A DNA stretch of 64,000 nt from Ursus arctos (lineage: Eukaryota; Chordata; Mammalia; Carnivora; Ursidae). A program made the position numbers and the translations under genes. Location of the stretch: the NCBI RefSeq assembly GCF_023065955.2, contig NC_079873.1, positions 6,834,566 to 6,898,565 on the forward strand. Reading direction: 5' to 3'. Positions 35,097 to 45,740 of this stretch are shown in pieces. Position 1 is the first letter of the stretch; every line of letters starts with the position of its first letter. The notes under the pieces are model-generated. The model made no database searches. It saw only the letters and a list, made by a program, of their open reading frames with translations, and was not told the DNA's origin.

Positions 35097-35600
35097 AAAT
35101 AAACATGACGTAACATTTACTTTTTCAACCATTTTGAGGTGAAATCCACAGAATATAAAATTACCCATTTTAAAGTGTAGAGTTCGGTGACATTTAGTGT
35201 GTCCTGTGTTGTACAGCCACCACCTCTGTCTGGTTCCAGAACATTTCATCACCCCAAAGTCAAAGCTGGAACCCATGAGCAGTCACTCCCCATTCCACCC
35301 TCTAGTCTCTGAGCCCCTGGCCACCATGAAATCTCCTTTCTGTCTCTCTGGATTTGCCTCTTCTGGACGTTGCATATAGATAGAATCATACACTATGTGG
35401 CCTTTTGTGTCTGATTTCTTTCACTATGACGTGTGTGAGGTTGACCCGTGTTGTAGCATGAAGCGGCACTGTGTTGCTTGTTACGGCGGAATAACCTGCC
35501 ATTGGACGGATAGACCACGTTTTATTTATCCGCTCATCAATTGCTGGAATTAAGGTTGTTTCCACCTTTTGGCTGTCGTTATAGTGCCGGCCAAGCACGC
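35095..35600 (-). mobile_element. L1 3' region, antisense
   Basis: ACCCATTTTAAAGTGTAGAG, GAACATTTCATCACCCCAAA, TAGAATCATACACTATGTGG and TTTCCACCTTTTGGCTGTCG, colinear with the other antisense L1 fragments. Confidence 0.85.
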
Positions 35601-35730
35601 ACAATTAAATTTATGTATGTGTCTATGTATTTATTTATTTACTAAGATCTGATTGGCTTTATGAAACGATTTGTGAATCAGGTAGCATCCCATCTAGCAT
35701 ATAGAGGAGAGCTCCCCAGGCACGGTTTTT

Positions 35731-35931
35731 TGTTTTTTTTTTTTTAAGATTTTTATTTATTTATTTGACAGAGAGAGATGGCCAGCGAGGGAGGGAACAC
35801 AAGCAGGGGGAGTGGGAGAGGAAGAAGCAGGCTCATAGCGGAGGAGCCTGATGTGGGGCTCGATCCCATAACGCCGGGATCACGCCCTGAGCCGAAGGCA
35901 GACGCTTAACCGCTGAGCCCCCCAGGCGCCC
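35731..35931 (-). mobile_element. CAN SINE, antisense, with target-site duplication
   Basis: Full length, CACAAGCAGGGGGAGTGG subtype. CCCCAGGCACGGTTTT (from 35714) is repeated as CCCCAGGCACGTTTT from 35932. Confidence 0.96.
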
Positions 35932-35955
35932 CCCCAGGCACGTTTTAAAAAAATT

Positions 35956-36035
35956 TCCTTCCTTCCTCCCTTCCTTCCTTCCTTCCTTCCTTCCTTCCTT
36001 CCTTCCTTTCTTCCCTTCCCTTCCCTTCCCTTCCC

Positions 36036-36092
<57 letters not shown>
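35956..36092. repeat. Long compound pyrimidine tract (CCTT)n(CCCTT)n(CT)n(CTTT)n
   Basis: About 135 bp of pure C/T on the + strand passing through four repeat registers. It abuts an antisense L1 stub, so it most likely grew from that element's A/G-rich tail. Confidence 0.95.
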
Positions 36093-36150
36093 GTTTTCAA
36101 ATTTTTATTTAAATTTTGGTTAGTTAACATGTAGTATATTGCATATTTAT
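36093..36150 (-). mobile_element. Carnivoran L1 3'-end stub, antisense
   Basis: TTTATTTAAATTTTGGTTAG followed by TTAACATGTAGTATATTG matches the reverse complement of the carnivoran L1 3' terminus. Only a few dozen bases of element remain beyond the tail. Confidence 0.65.
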
Positions 36151-36844
36151 GTAGAATTTGGGTTGGGGGAATTTGGCCAGCACTTCTCTGCGCTCTCCCT
36201 TATTTTGTTTTGGCTACCAGCAGCCTGCACGCATTTACCAAAATGTCATCGTGAAAACAGCCACCATAGCCTGGGGTCTCTAAGTTTGGAACAGGAACAT
36301 GGCTTCGCAGGTTTTACTTCATGGAGGCAACCACTTGTGTTGAAATCTCCCTTAGGAGATCTGTTGCAGTGAAGGAGGGGAGCCTTCTCCGCGTCTGGGT
36401 GTGGGGCCTGTTTGCTCAGTCTGCCTCCTCAGTCTCAGGATCAGCTTTCGGGGCCGTAGTCCTCTGCCTGTGGAGCAGACTGCCTGTCTGTTCTGTGTTC
36501 GGTGCACTTGGAGTCAGCGGTTACCGATTGCTTCTGGCTTTCGGATGGCTGCAAGGTCCTGAGAAGAGAATGCTGACTGAGGCCCTATGCCTGCCTTTGA
36601 GGGCTTGAAGTTTAGTTGGGGGAAAGAGAGACATGGAAGCAGTTATGTGCCCAGCGTTAGGAACTGCAGTCCTGCCCATCGCGTAGAGGCGTTTGTGCTT
36701 GCAGGGGACAAGGAGGCTTCAAAAAGGAGGCGCTTTCACAAAGGGACTTGGGAGATGGTAGGGTTTCCTAGTGGGCAGAAAAGGAGAGAAGCAGCAGCAC
36801 TTTGGAAAAATTCATCCTGGAGCAAGGACAGAAAGTAGAAATGA

Positions 36845-37030
36845 GGGGCGCCTGGGTGGCTCAGTGGGTGAAGCGTCTGCCTTCGGCTCAGGTCATGATG
36901 CCAGGGTCCTGGGATCGAGCCCCGTGTCGGGCTCCCTGCTCAGTGGGGAGTCTGCTTCTCCCTCTGCCTCTGTGATTTCTATCGCTTTCTCTTTCTTTCA
37001 AATAAATAAATGGAATCTTAAAAAAAAAAA
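36845..37030 (+). mobile_element. CAN SINE, sense, with target-site duplication
   Basis: GGGCGCCTGGGTGGCTCAG head; CAAATAAATAAATGGAATC tail. AGAAAGTAGAAATGA (36830-36844) is repeated as AGAAAGTAGAGATGA (37031-37045). It lies about 1 kb before the next WWC3 exon. Confidence 0.96.
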
Positions 37031-38072
37031 AGAAAGTAGAGATGAAGCTGGTGAGTTAGTTTTGGGACTCCTACATCATTGCTTTAAAAGCAGAGGTAGG
37101 AAGGTGGCTTTGGTGAGCGTACTAAGCATGGCTCTTGGCGGAATGAGACAGGAAGCCTGCGTAGTTTTGGAGGGGAGGTCATGAGGATCTGAGTGAACTT
37201 AGGGGAGGGGGAATGAAGGGTATGTTGCCAGTCATTATTATATCTAGGGGCAGGAATCACCAGTTCTTGATGACCCATGGAATATTCTGGGTGAGGGAGA
37301 AGAGCAGGCATTCTCTGAGGGTGAGTCCCAGGTTGGCTAAGTGGGTAGATCCAGCTGATGCCTCTCACTTCGAGAGCGGAGGCAGAAGGAGAAGCACGTG
37401 ATTGCAGTGTCACTGTGTGCTTCTGGTTTGCGTAGTAAAAGGACGCCGTGTGACAGTGAGTTCTGCTTTGGACGAACAACTCAGAATTACTCTGGGTCCG
37501 TCCAGGTGGAGATGCATTTAGGGGACAGTTGGAAGAAAAATGGAAGCCCAGGAGAGAGGCTGGAGCCAGAGGGAGGCATGAGCCTCCCTTGTAGAGTGAG
37601 AAAGCCGGAGTGGAAAAGGGGAGAATTTATAGGTGGGAGATGAGGAAGTTCACAAGCATCGCGGAAGGGCCGCAGCTGTGGTGCGGAGGCAAGGGGAAGG
37701 CAAGCAAGCCGGAGCAGAGGGCATCCTGAGCCAAAGAAGTCAGCGAGAAGGAGGTTGGGAAGAGCCGTCGGGTTGACTCTGACGAGCGCATTTGGTTACG
37801 TCTCCACCAGTGTGAAAAATTGTGTGGCATCGTCTTCAGCCCCCTCCAGCCAGCCTTTTCATGTCCCGAGAGTTTTCTTCTCATCTCGACTGTGGCCATA
37901 TGAACAGAAGGTGTTCCGCGCTACAGGAAGCTTCGTTACATCGATGCTTCCATAATGTGCATCCTGGCAATTAATTAATTTTCACATTGACTAGTCGCAT
38001 AAGTGCATGACTGTTGGTCAGCCTAAAGAGTTTACTTCTAAGTCCCTTACGTTCTTACTCTTTTCATTTCAG

Positions 38073-38276
38073 AGCTTACCCAGATTGAGGATCCCAGAGA
38101 ACAGTGGCGGCGGGAGCAGGAACGGATGCTGAAGGAATATTTAGTTGTGGCCCAGGAGGCTCTCAATGCCAAGAAAGAGATCTACCAGATTAAGCAGCAG
38201 CGGTTCGAGCTGGCTCAGGAGGAGTACCAGCAGCTGCACAGAATGTGCGAGGACGACAGCCGCTCCTACGCTAGCT
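38073..38276 (+). CDS. WWC3: WWC3 coding exon: second half of WW2 and start of coiled coil
   Basis: This is a 204-bp exon after acceptor TTTTCATTTCAG, ending at donor GTGAGT. It starts and ends in phase 1, so it is symmetric. The frame completes Lys, then reads [17 protein letters not shown], the third WW2 strand and the conserved WWC segment after it. The position that is the second Trp in canonical WW domains is Ile (TQIEDP), as in WW2 of KIBRA. The rest is charged and helical ([20 protein letters not shown], then [18 protein letters not shown]), the start of the N-terminal coiled coil that in this family mediates dimerisation. It ends in [11 protein letters not shown], which differs from the corresponding WWC1 and WWC2 segments and supports WWC3. 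An open frame starting at the internal Met (38126) and running on to 38311 reads past the donor into the intron and is not a separate gene. Confidence 0.95.
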
Positions 38277-38434
38277 GTGAGTTCACTGCCTCCCGGGGTT
38301 CACACGCATGACTTTAGAAGCCAGCTCTCCACTAGGTTACCTGCAAACACTGAACTTGACTCAGGCAAGCCCGCTTCCTAGTTTCTAACTGCGTACTGTT
38401 AGGAGTCAGTGTTTTGCTCTGGAGTCAGGTGTCA

Positions 38435-38560
38435 TCCTTTAGCGAGTATTTATCAAGTGCCTGCCTTGTGGCTAGGCACCATGAGGCAGTGGAGCCCAAG
38501 AGTGCAGACGTCCCTGCCCTCAAGACCTTCCGTTCACGTGGGGAAGGGAGAAAATCAACA
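38435..38560. mobile_element. L2/MIR-type ancient repeat fragment
   Basis: TTTATCAAGTGCCTGCCTTG, GCTAGGCACCATGAGGCAG and CCCTGCCCTCAAGACCTTCC resemble the common ancient motif with CTACTATGTGCCAGGCACTG. Orientation not assigned. Confidence 0.5.
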
Positions 38561-39689
38561 AGCGAGTTTCCGGTAGCGACACGAAACCACCTCACGTCTC
38601 ATGTTTGTCAGTGCAGACAAGGGCTTCCCCCACACTCAGTTAGACGGATGCACGCTGATGTTCTCAGAAGGAATCCCTCTTAGTTTTCGAGGCTGCTGGA
38701 TGTGGGCCTCCATTTCATGAGTACTCAGCAGGTGCTCAGGTATTCAGGGAACCCGGTCCAGTCTCAGAAACCAAAGCATGTTGTTACCGACACAGTCAGT
38801 CACCGCTGGAGCCTGTCCCCTCCTAACAGAGTTGTCACACTTAATAGCCCACCACAGGTGCACAGGGCCGCGACTGGTGTGGGTGCCAGTGAGCTTGGGA
38901 AGAATGTGTGGAGGTGCTGCCGCTAAGTTTTGTGTCACAACAGCCTCAGTCTAGTTGAGACGTAGAGAGACTTACCTGTGACATGACTGCCACGTTGCCA
39001 GGTATTTGCCTCTGGTGACACAGCCTTGAGCATTAAAGACACGGTCAGAGCTTTATTCTGTGTTGCAAGTCAGAACGGAGTTAAGGCCAAGGGGCCATAG
39101 TTGTTTTTTATTGCAACTGCTGTTGAAGGTGAATACGCCTTTGCAGGCTGTGGGGAGGAGAGGGGTGGGGCGTCCCCTCTGTAACAGGAATTGAAGAGAG
39201 TGCTGCTATCACGTGCCCTGAGAGAAGGTCAGGACTTGGGTATAATGGTACATTGTTTCCAGGTCGTCTTATCTCTTGTTCTTCAAATATTGATATCTAC
39301 TAGATTTTTTTGGTTTTTGGTTTTTGTTTTAACTGTCCATCAGAATGCAATGGTCAGCTCAGTGCTAATTTTTAGAGGCTGGTTTCTTATCTCCAGAGTT
39401 TCTTAATACTATCTTTCTCTGATGTTGGTATCAGGCCTCACAGAATGAATTGGGAAGCGTTCCCTCCTCCTCTCTTTCCAGAAAGAGTTTCTGTGGGATT
39501 GGTATTTGATAGAACTTGATAGAATTCACCAGAAAAGCCATCTGGACCTTGAGTTCCTTGTGGGAATGTTCGTAACTATAAATTCAGTATCTTTAATAGA
39601 TACAAGGCTATTCAGATGTTCTGTTTCTTCTTGAATCAATTTTAGTTTTTGTGTGTTTCAAAGAATTTGTCTATTTCATCTAATCCAAA

Positions 39690-39902
39690 AGTCAGTAAAC
39701 TTTTTTTTTATCAAGTGTTAGATAGTAAACACTTTAGGCTTTGTGGGCCATATGGTCTCCATTGCAACTACTCAACCTGTCTTCATAGTACAAAAGCAGC
39801 CAGAGACAATACATAAACCAATGTGTGTGGCTTGCTCTGATGAAAGTGTAAACACAGGTAACAAGCTTGATTTGGCCTGCAGGGAATTTGCTGACTGCTG
39901 AT
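39690..39902 (+). mobile_element. Non-autonomous hAT element nested in L1
   Basis: GTCAGTAAACTTTTTTTTAT, TAGGCTTTGTGGGCCATATG, AAAAGCAGCCAGAGACAATA and TTGATTTGGCCTGCAGGG, the same family as 7413-7638. Confidence 0.8.
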
Positions 39903-40087
39903 CTCAGTTGTCAAGTTTATAAAGTTGTTCGTAGAAGTCCCTTACCATTTTTTAAATATGTAGACACTCCGAGGTTGTGTCTTGTCTTTCATTACTGAAA
40001 TTAATAATTTGTGTCTTTTTTCCCCTTAATCAGTGTAGCTAAGCCTTTATTGATTGTATTTATCTTTATAATAAACTGGCTTTTGGG

Positions 40088-40289
40088 TTTTTTTTTTTTT
40101 AAAGATTTTATTTATTAATTTGACAGAGTTAGAAACAGCCAGAGAGAGAGGGAACACAAGCAGGGGGAGTGGGAGAGGAAGAAGCAGGCTCCTAGTGGAG
40201 GAGCCTGATGTGGGGCTTGATCCCATAACGCCAGGATCACGCCCTGAGCCGAAGGCAGACGCTTAACCGCTGTGCCACCCAGGCGCCCC
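40088..40289 (-). mobile_element. CAN SINE, antisense, nested in L1
   Basis: The T-run with AAAGATTTTATTTATTAATT to CCACCCAGGCGCCCCG. The GGGTTTTTTTTT sequence is present on both sides. Confidence 0.95.
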
Positions 40290-42084
40290 GGGTTTTTTTT
40301 TTCTTTTCCTATTTCTTGTCCATTTCTAGTTTATCGATTTCTCTTCTTTATTATTTTCTTCCTGCTTCTTAGTTTGGCTTTACTCTGTTCTTCCTTTTCT
40401 AGCTTCCTAAAGTAGAAATTTAGATCATTGATTTTAGAGCTTTCTTACTTTTTCACGTAACCTCTAAAGGTATGAATTCTTCATTAAGTGCAACTTTAAC
40501 TACATGCCACAAGTGTTGGTATTTTTTCAGTCAATTCAAGATGGTTTCTCATGTCCTTTGTAGTTTCTTTTTTGACCCTTGGGTCCTTTAAAAGTAGGTT
40601 GTTCGGACTTTTAAAAGATGTCATGTTGTTGATTTCTAATTGAATTCCATTGTGGTCAGAAACTACACATAGAAGATTTCAGTCTTTGGGAATCTACCAA
40701 GATGACTTATGGCCCAGCATATGGTCTCTCTCAGTGGCCTCATAGAATTAGAAGCCCATGGACTTGGTACCTCGAGGTCACACCTCGCTGCAGCAGTGGC
40801 TTATAGCTGTTTCTGAGAGCACATGGCTAGCGATTTTAAGCCTTTTAGAAAGTTACTTGTTAGAAGCTAGGTTGAGCCATATGAAGTTGTTATTTTTGTA
40901 GCTTAAAAAGGTCTGAATATTGGCAATCTTGTGAGATTCAACCCTAATAGAATGTTTGTTCCCAGTAGCCTTTAGTGACCTTATCTGTCCCATGGTTGGG
41001 TTTGGTTAGGTCTCCAAAGGATCTCCAGTCGGTTTTTCTAAGAACGGAGTGGGAGGAAGACATATCAGAAAAATTTGGCAGGAAGTTTCTTGACAATGAT
41101 TGAAAAGAAAAATTGCCTCAAGGGAAGATTGCCTTTTACGTGTGCAGCCAAGACTTCGGTTGCAGGGAAGGTGGGGGCTCAGGACCTGAGCGCTTGAGGA
41201 TGCAGGGATAGGAGGACCTTCGAGCACCCTGTTGGATTCCACATCCAGCCCTGGGAGAAGCGAGGGAGGAGGAGTCCCGGGGCAAAGCTGAGCCCGCAGA
41301 TGAAGAGCCCTGAGAACTTGTAGTCCTTTAATGCTGGGACATCCCTCAGCATCAGTGTTTATATTACCATGGGCTTTTCTCTTCCTTGACGTTTGGGCAA
41401 GTAGGGAGTTGGCACTCAGTTATATTCCTTCCTGTGCTCTGTAGAGTTTAATGACTGCCCAGTAGAAAAGCGATACTCCAGATGCTGTCCTGAGTGGTGC
41501 ATGAGGAAGCCTTTAGCAGAGGAAGCACCTGACTCTGTAGTGTTGACTTGAGATTCCGACACGCTCATCGGACTCCCGACATGCTAGAAGTCTCTGTAGA
41601 CGCAGTCTCTGCATCCACTTGTGTAAGTGGCCTCAGGGGCCAGATTGGGCCTCCTGTTTTCATGAAGGACTGGAGATGCCAGTGGGTTTTGCCGGGGCCT
41701 ATTGGCTCATCTGGGAAAAGACTCCGAATGGAATCTAGGACTTAGTCTAGGTGCTTTACCAGGTTGCTGCTGTCCCTAGGGTTCTGAGCAAGCTCTTTCA
41801 GCTTGCCACTTAACCTGAACTACCAATTACAATGAGGAAAACTCTGTTAGATGACTCAAAGGAACTCTCTGTGGCCACAGCGTTCTCACACAGCCCAGAT
41901 TGCTGTCGGGGCTAGTCGTCTAAAGCAGGGAGGCGTCTCAGTGCTCTGGTACTGGGAACAGAATAACATTTGGACTTATTTCCCATTACTTCCTTCATCG
42001 GCAGTGACTTGAAGCAAAAAGAGCCAGTGTTCAGTGGGCTAGTGTTATTATCTCTGCATTGTTAGGATTGCAACATTCTGAGGT

Positions 42085-42235
42085 ACATGATGCTGTCTTT
42101 GTTGTACACATGAGAAATGATATTGGGAAGGCTAAGTTACTTCTTCAAGGTTACATACCCAGTAAATGGTAGAACTTGGACTTGAACCGAGATCTGTTTG
42201 TGTTATGTGGCCTTCAGTGCTCTGTACTGTTTCCT
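42085..42235 (-). mobile_element. MIR SINE, antisense
   Basis: AAGTTACTTCTTCAAGGTTA, ACCCAGTAAATGGTAGAACT and GGACTTGAACCGAGATCTG are the reverse complement of the MIR core and tRNA-like head. Confidence 0.75.
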
Positions 42236-42547
42236 AGACTTTGGGGGAGGCAGCGCAAAAGAGCTATTTGTGTTTTTGAAACATCTTGCCTCCTCCCATT
42301 GTTCAGGTTATCTGGAAATAGAGACCGATTATAAATGGACAAGTCGTCTGGCAGTTTTGCAACACTAAAAGGGACAAGTGGAAGGCAGAGCACTATCTAT
42401 TTTTTGTGGCCTGTGGTAGGATTGCCAAAGTATTCATTTAGGTTCCAACAGATACTTATTTAGCACGTGCTGTTGGTATATACTAAACGTCGGGGACACG
42501 ATTTATCCCCAATGGCTGATTGTAGGGAAAGATAAGGCAATAATGGT

Positions 42548-42675
42548 GAACAGAGGAATTAACGAAAACAGCCATTTTTAATATTGGAGCAGAGGAGTAC
42601 GGGGGAGGGTGGAACAGAGGAATTAACGAAAACAGCCATTTTTAATATTGGAGCAGAGGAGTACGGGGGAGGGTG
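42548..42675. repeat. Perfect 64-bp tandem duplication (two copies)
   Basis: Units 42548-42611 and 42612-42675 are identical by eye over all 64 bases, each starting GAACAGAGGAATTAACG and ending GTACGGGGGAGGGTG. The unit is not a recognised repeat family. Confidence 0.97.
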
Positions 42676-43637
42676 GGAGGAAGGGATGTGCATCTCTCCC
42701 ACACCCTTCACAGATTTCTCCGTGAGTTATGGAAATCGCCAGAATAAAACTCCATTCACTGGAGAGAAAAGATTTTGTGTCAATATTGGGCCATCTGGTA
42801 TCTAAGAATATCCAGGCCTTGACCTTCTTTTTGTCCCTGAGCAAAGCAGATTCAGATGCTGGCTGGATTTGAGCGTACATGTCCCCGAGAGACTAAGAAC
42901 CCTACTCTGCTTTATTTCTGGGGGCTGCTCGGTACCCAGGCCTGTTTTATGCTCTGTACAGCACGGTGGTGGACGCACTCTCTCTGATGCTCCCCCGCTG
43001 CTTCTCTGCAGCTCCATTTTGTAGTTTTCTCCTGCTTTCTTCACGTGTTGTGTTGTGTTGTGTTGCTGGCAAAGGAGTTTTATTAAAATCGTTGTAGTGA
43101 AGGAATTTATTGCAGCCTTCAGGATTACAAGAAAAATTGAAAACTGAAAGTACTACCTGACAATTGGAGACCTTTGTGTTTCTTGACCTGGGTGGTTACA
43201 TTTGTATTTGCTTTGCTTTAAGTCATGGTTTTGTACACTTTTCTTTATGTGTGTTATCCCCCACCATGAAGGAGAAAGAAAAACGAGGAGGAACTGCATT
43301 AAATTGTTAACGTGGCTCATATCTAGAGGTAGAAAGAGGGAGGTCTTTTTTTTTTTTTTAATTTATGTTAAAATTTGTCTCCAATTCCATGCATTTATTT
43401 CATACAGTGAGCATAATTATCTCTGGGTGAAGAATGAATTGATTCCTCATCTAGAAGAAGTTTCCCTGCTTTCTTCATTGTAATGTGTTCTTCTCTTTGC
43501 CGTTTTCATTGAATACATTTGTTCTGTCAGAAGCTTTTTTTCTGGAGCTAATCGTTCAGTCTTCTTGAGAAACTTTAGCTTCCGGATGCATTCGGATGAA
43601 GTGTGTGACCGTTTGCAGGGTAAATTATAGTCTAATC

Positions 43638-43856
43638 CACAGGTCAGCAAATTATGTATGGCCTCGGGCTGAATCTTGTCCACTCTGGCTGTTTATAAAT
43701 AAAGTATTATTGGAACACAGCCACATCCACTCATTTACCTATAGTCTATATAGCTCCAACAGCAGAGTTGTGGAGTTGGGACAGAGACTGTGGCCCACAA
43801 AGCCAAAAGTTATTTACTATCTGGCCCTTTGCAGACAAAGTTTCCCAACCCCTGGT
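43638..43856 (-). mobile_element. Non-autonomous hAT element, antisense
   Basis: CACAGGTCAGCAAATTATG, AAATAAAGTATTATTGGAAC, GACAGAGACTGTGGCCCAC and TTCCCAACCCCTGG, the same family as 1135-1459. Confidence 0.8.
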
Positions 43857-43861
43857 CTACA

Positions 43862-44028
43862 CCAGTAGTTCTGAACCCTGGCTACAGGGTATAATCTCCT
43901 GAGGGGCTTTTAAAAACTGCTGCCTGGGCCCCACTCGCAGAGATTGGGATCTAATTGACTTTGGGTGGGGCCAGACATTTTTTTGTAAAGCTTCCCAGGT
44001 GATTCCCAGAGTTGGGAATCCACTAGTC
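43862..44028 (+). mobile_element. MER5A-like (hAT-Charlie) fossil
   Basis: CCAGTAGTTCTGAACCCTGG, CTGCCTGGGCCCCACTCGC and CTTCCCAGGTGATTCCCAG resemble MER5A. It lies immediately after another hAT element. Confidence 0.7.
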
Positions 44029-45210
44029 TAGATTGACTTGTGATGGCCTCTTCCAGCAGTAGGAATATGACTTTGTTATCCTGGCTCCTAGAAACTACCA
44101 GATGTCTGCACCAAAAGTATCTTTGGGTGGTTGGGAGAGTTGGCCAAACCTCCCGTGAAAAAGTGCTGACCCACCCTGAATTCCTGGGTTAGGTGGTGGT
44201 GAAGCTTGACCGTATCAGTTATCAGTTTTGCCAGCATTCTTTGAGGCTTTAAGCCCATCCCACAAAGACTGTCTTCCACTGGTTATCCCGTAGAGGGTTT
44301 CTCCTCTGCTGTCTAGGTTAGGGTAATGGCCACAGTCTGTCCATTCAACCTTTTGTTTCCCTTCATGCAAGCATGTTGGAGCTGGCAGGAGAAAAATGGA
44401 TCACGCAGTGTTTTTCACAGGTATTAGTTGGCAAGACTCGATCTGGAAGGTGATTGCAGAGCATACATGTCCCTTGAGAGATAATCCCCTAGTCCACCCT
44501 AGAGAACATTTGTTGGCATCTTGTGTTACTTCTGTAGGTCACCTCTGAGTGGGCTCGTTTGATTTGTTTCTTCCTTTGCTTATGGTGCCTTTAAAAACAA
44601 ATGTCACGCCCTCTGTTGGCCTGGGTTATTGACATGCGTGCCTTTGTCGCTGCTCTGGTAATTAGTACCTGTCAGCACGGGAACTGTCAGGGCTTGCCAT
44701 CCTTTCTGCCAGAGTTCTCTTGGCTTCCTTGAGCACCTCCCTACAGTGCTGGTGCCTGGAGGTGCATACCTGGTCCTAAGGAGCAGTCTGCCCAGAGGAC
44801 GTCTTTGGAGAAGGACTGCTGATCTTTTAAATCATGCTGTCCCCGTCAGGTGATCTCAGGTTCTCACGGCACAGAGGAGGTCTGTGTGGAACAGAGAAAC
44901 AGGGAGGCGGAGACAGACACATGAGCGTACATGTTTTCCCTTTTCAGTACCCCATAAAATCGAAATCCATAGTAAGTACTGGGGTCTGCAACATCTCGAG
45001 TGCTAAAAACACAGGTCACGTTCACCTGTCGGACAGTCGGCACTGGGGAGCTGGAGGTCCGTGCCTTCTCCCGGTGGGAAAGCTGATCTGATTAAAGAAT
45101 CTTGGGCAGCTGGCCCACAGAAGTCCCTTTTTGACTGATGTAGATCGAGTCACTACAAACTTACTCTTTGTCAGGTGGGGGAACGTCATCATCGTCTCTC
45201 ACAAAGATTT

Positions 45211-45428
45211 TTTTTAAAGATTTATTTATTTTATTTTAGGGATAGAGAGACGAGTGAGCGCAGGTGGGGGGGTGGGGGAAAGTGAGAGGGAGAGAGAGAC
45301 AGAATCCCAAGCAGTCTCCATGCTGAGCACGGAGCCTGATGTGGGGCTCGATCCCACAACCCCAACATCATGACCTGAGTGAAATCAAGAGTTGGATGCC
45401 CAACCCACTGAGCCACTCAGGCACCCCA
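45211..45428 (-). mobile_element. CAN SINE, antisense, with target-site duplication
   Basis: AAAGATTTATTTATTTTATT to GAGCCACTCAGGCACCCCA. CTCTCACAAAGATTT (45196-45210) is repeated as CTCTCACACAGACTT (45429-45443). An older subtype. Confidence 0.94.
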
Positions 45429-45540
45429 CTCTCACACAGACTTTATGAGACTAGATGAAGTAAATGTGAACGGCACCTCCTAATAGGAAGGTCTAATAGT
45501 TTACGTTGCTGTGGTCCAACTAGACCATAACCTTGTTCTT

Positions 45541-45740
45541 TTTTTTTTTTTTTTAAAGATTTTATTTATTTATTTTGACAGAGAGACAGCCAGTGAGAGA
45601 GGCAACACAAGCAGGGGTAGTGGGAGAGGAAGAAGCAGGCTCCCAGTGGAGGAGCCTAATGTGGGGCTCGATCCTAGAACGCCGGGATCACGCCCTGAGC
45701 CAAAGGCAGACGCTTAACGACTGTGCCACCCAGGCACCCC
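45541..45740 (-). mobile_element. CAN SINE, antisense, perfect 18-bp target-site duplication
   Basis: Full length with a long T-run and the CACAAGCAGGGGTAGTGG variant. GACCATAACCTTGTTCTT is identical at 45523-45540 and 45743-45760. Confidence 0.97.

Larger units (their letters stand above)
32551..38072 (+). other. WWC3: WWC3 intron within the WW2 coding sequence (phase 1, 5.5 kb)
   Basis: This GTAAGT-to-CAG intron splits the WW2 domain between Asn and Lys. It carries a MER20, a (GT)n microsatellite, a minus-strand L1 fragment, one antisense CAN SINE, a long pyrimidine tract with an L1 stub, and one sense CAN SINE. No repeat or gene is recognised in about 33290-34500, 34680-35040, 36150-36829 and 37046-38072. 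Confidence 0.9.
39290..40735 (-). mobile_element. L1 ORF2 fragment, antisense, with nested hAT and SINE
   Basis: GATGTTGGTATCAGGCCTCA, ATTCACCAGAAAAGCCATCT, GTTTCTTCTTGAATCAATTT, CTACATGCCACAAGTGTTGG and TTCCATTGTGGTCAGAAACT run in antisense L1 ORF2 order. It is old and full of stops, so it codes for nothing. Confidence 0.85.

Noticed and set aside
34583..35116. 177-residue open frame on the - strand
   Set aside because: It runs through the (GT)22 repeat (poly Thr-His) and a CpG cluster; composition is an artefact.
38126..38311. 61-residue open frame starting MLKEYLVV
   Set aside because: Its first part is the genuine WWC3 exon read from an internal Met, then it runs past the donor into the intron. 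Not an independent start.
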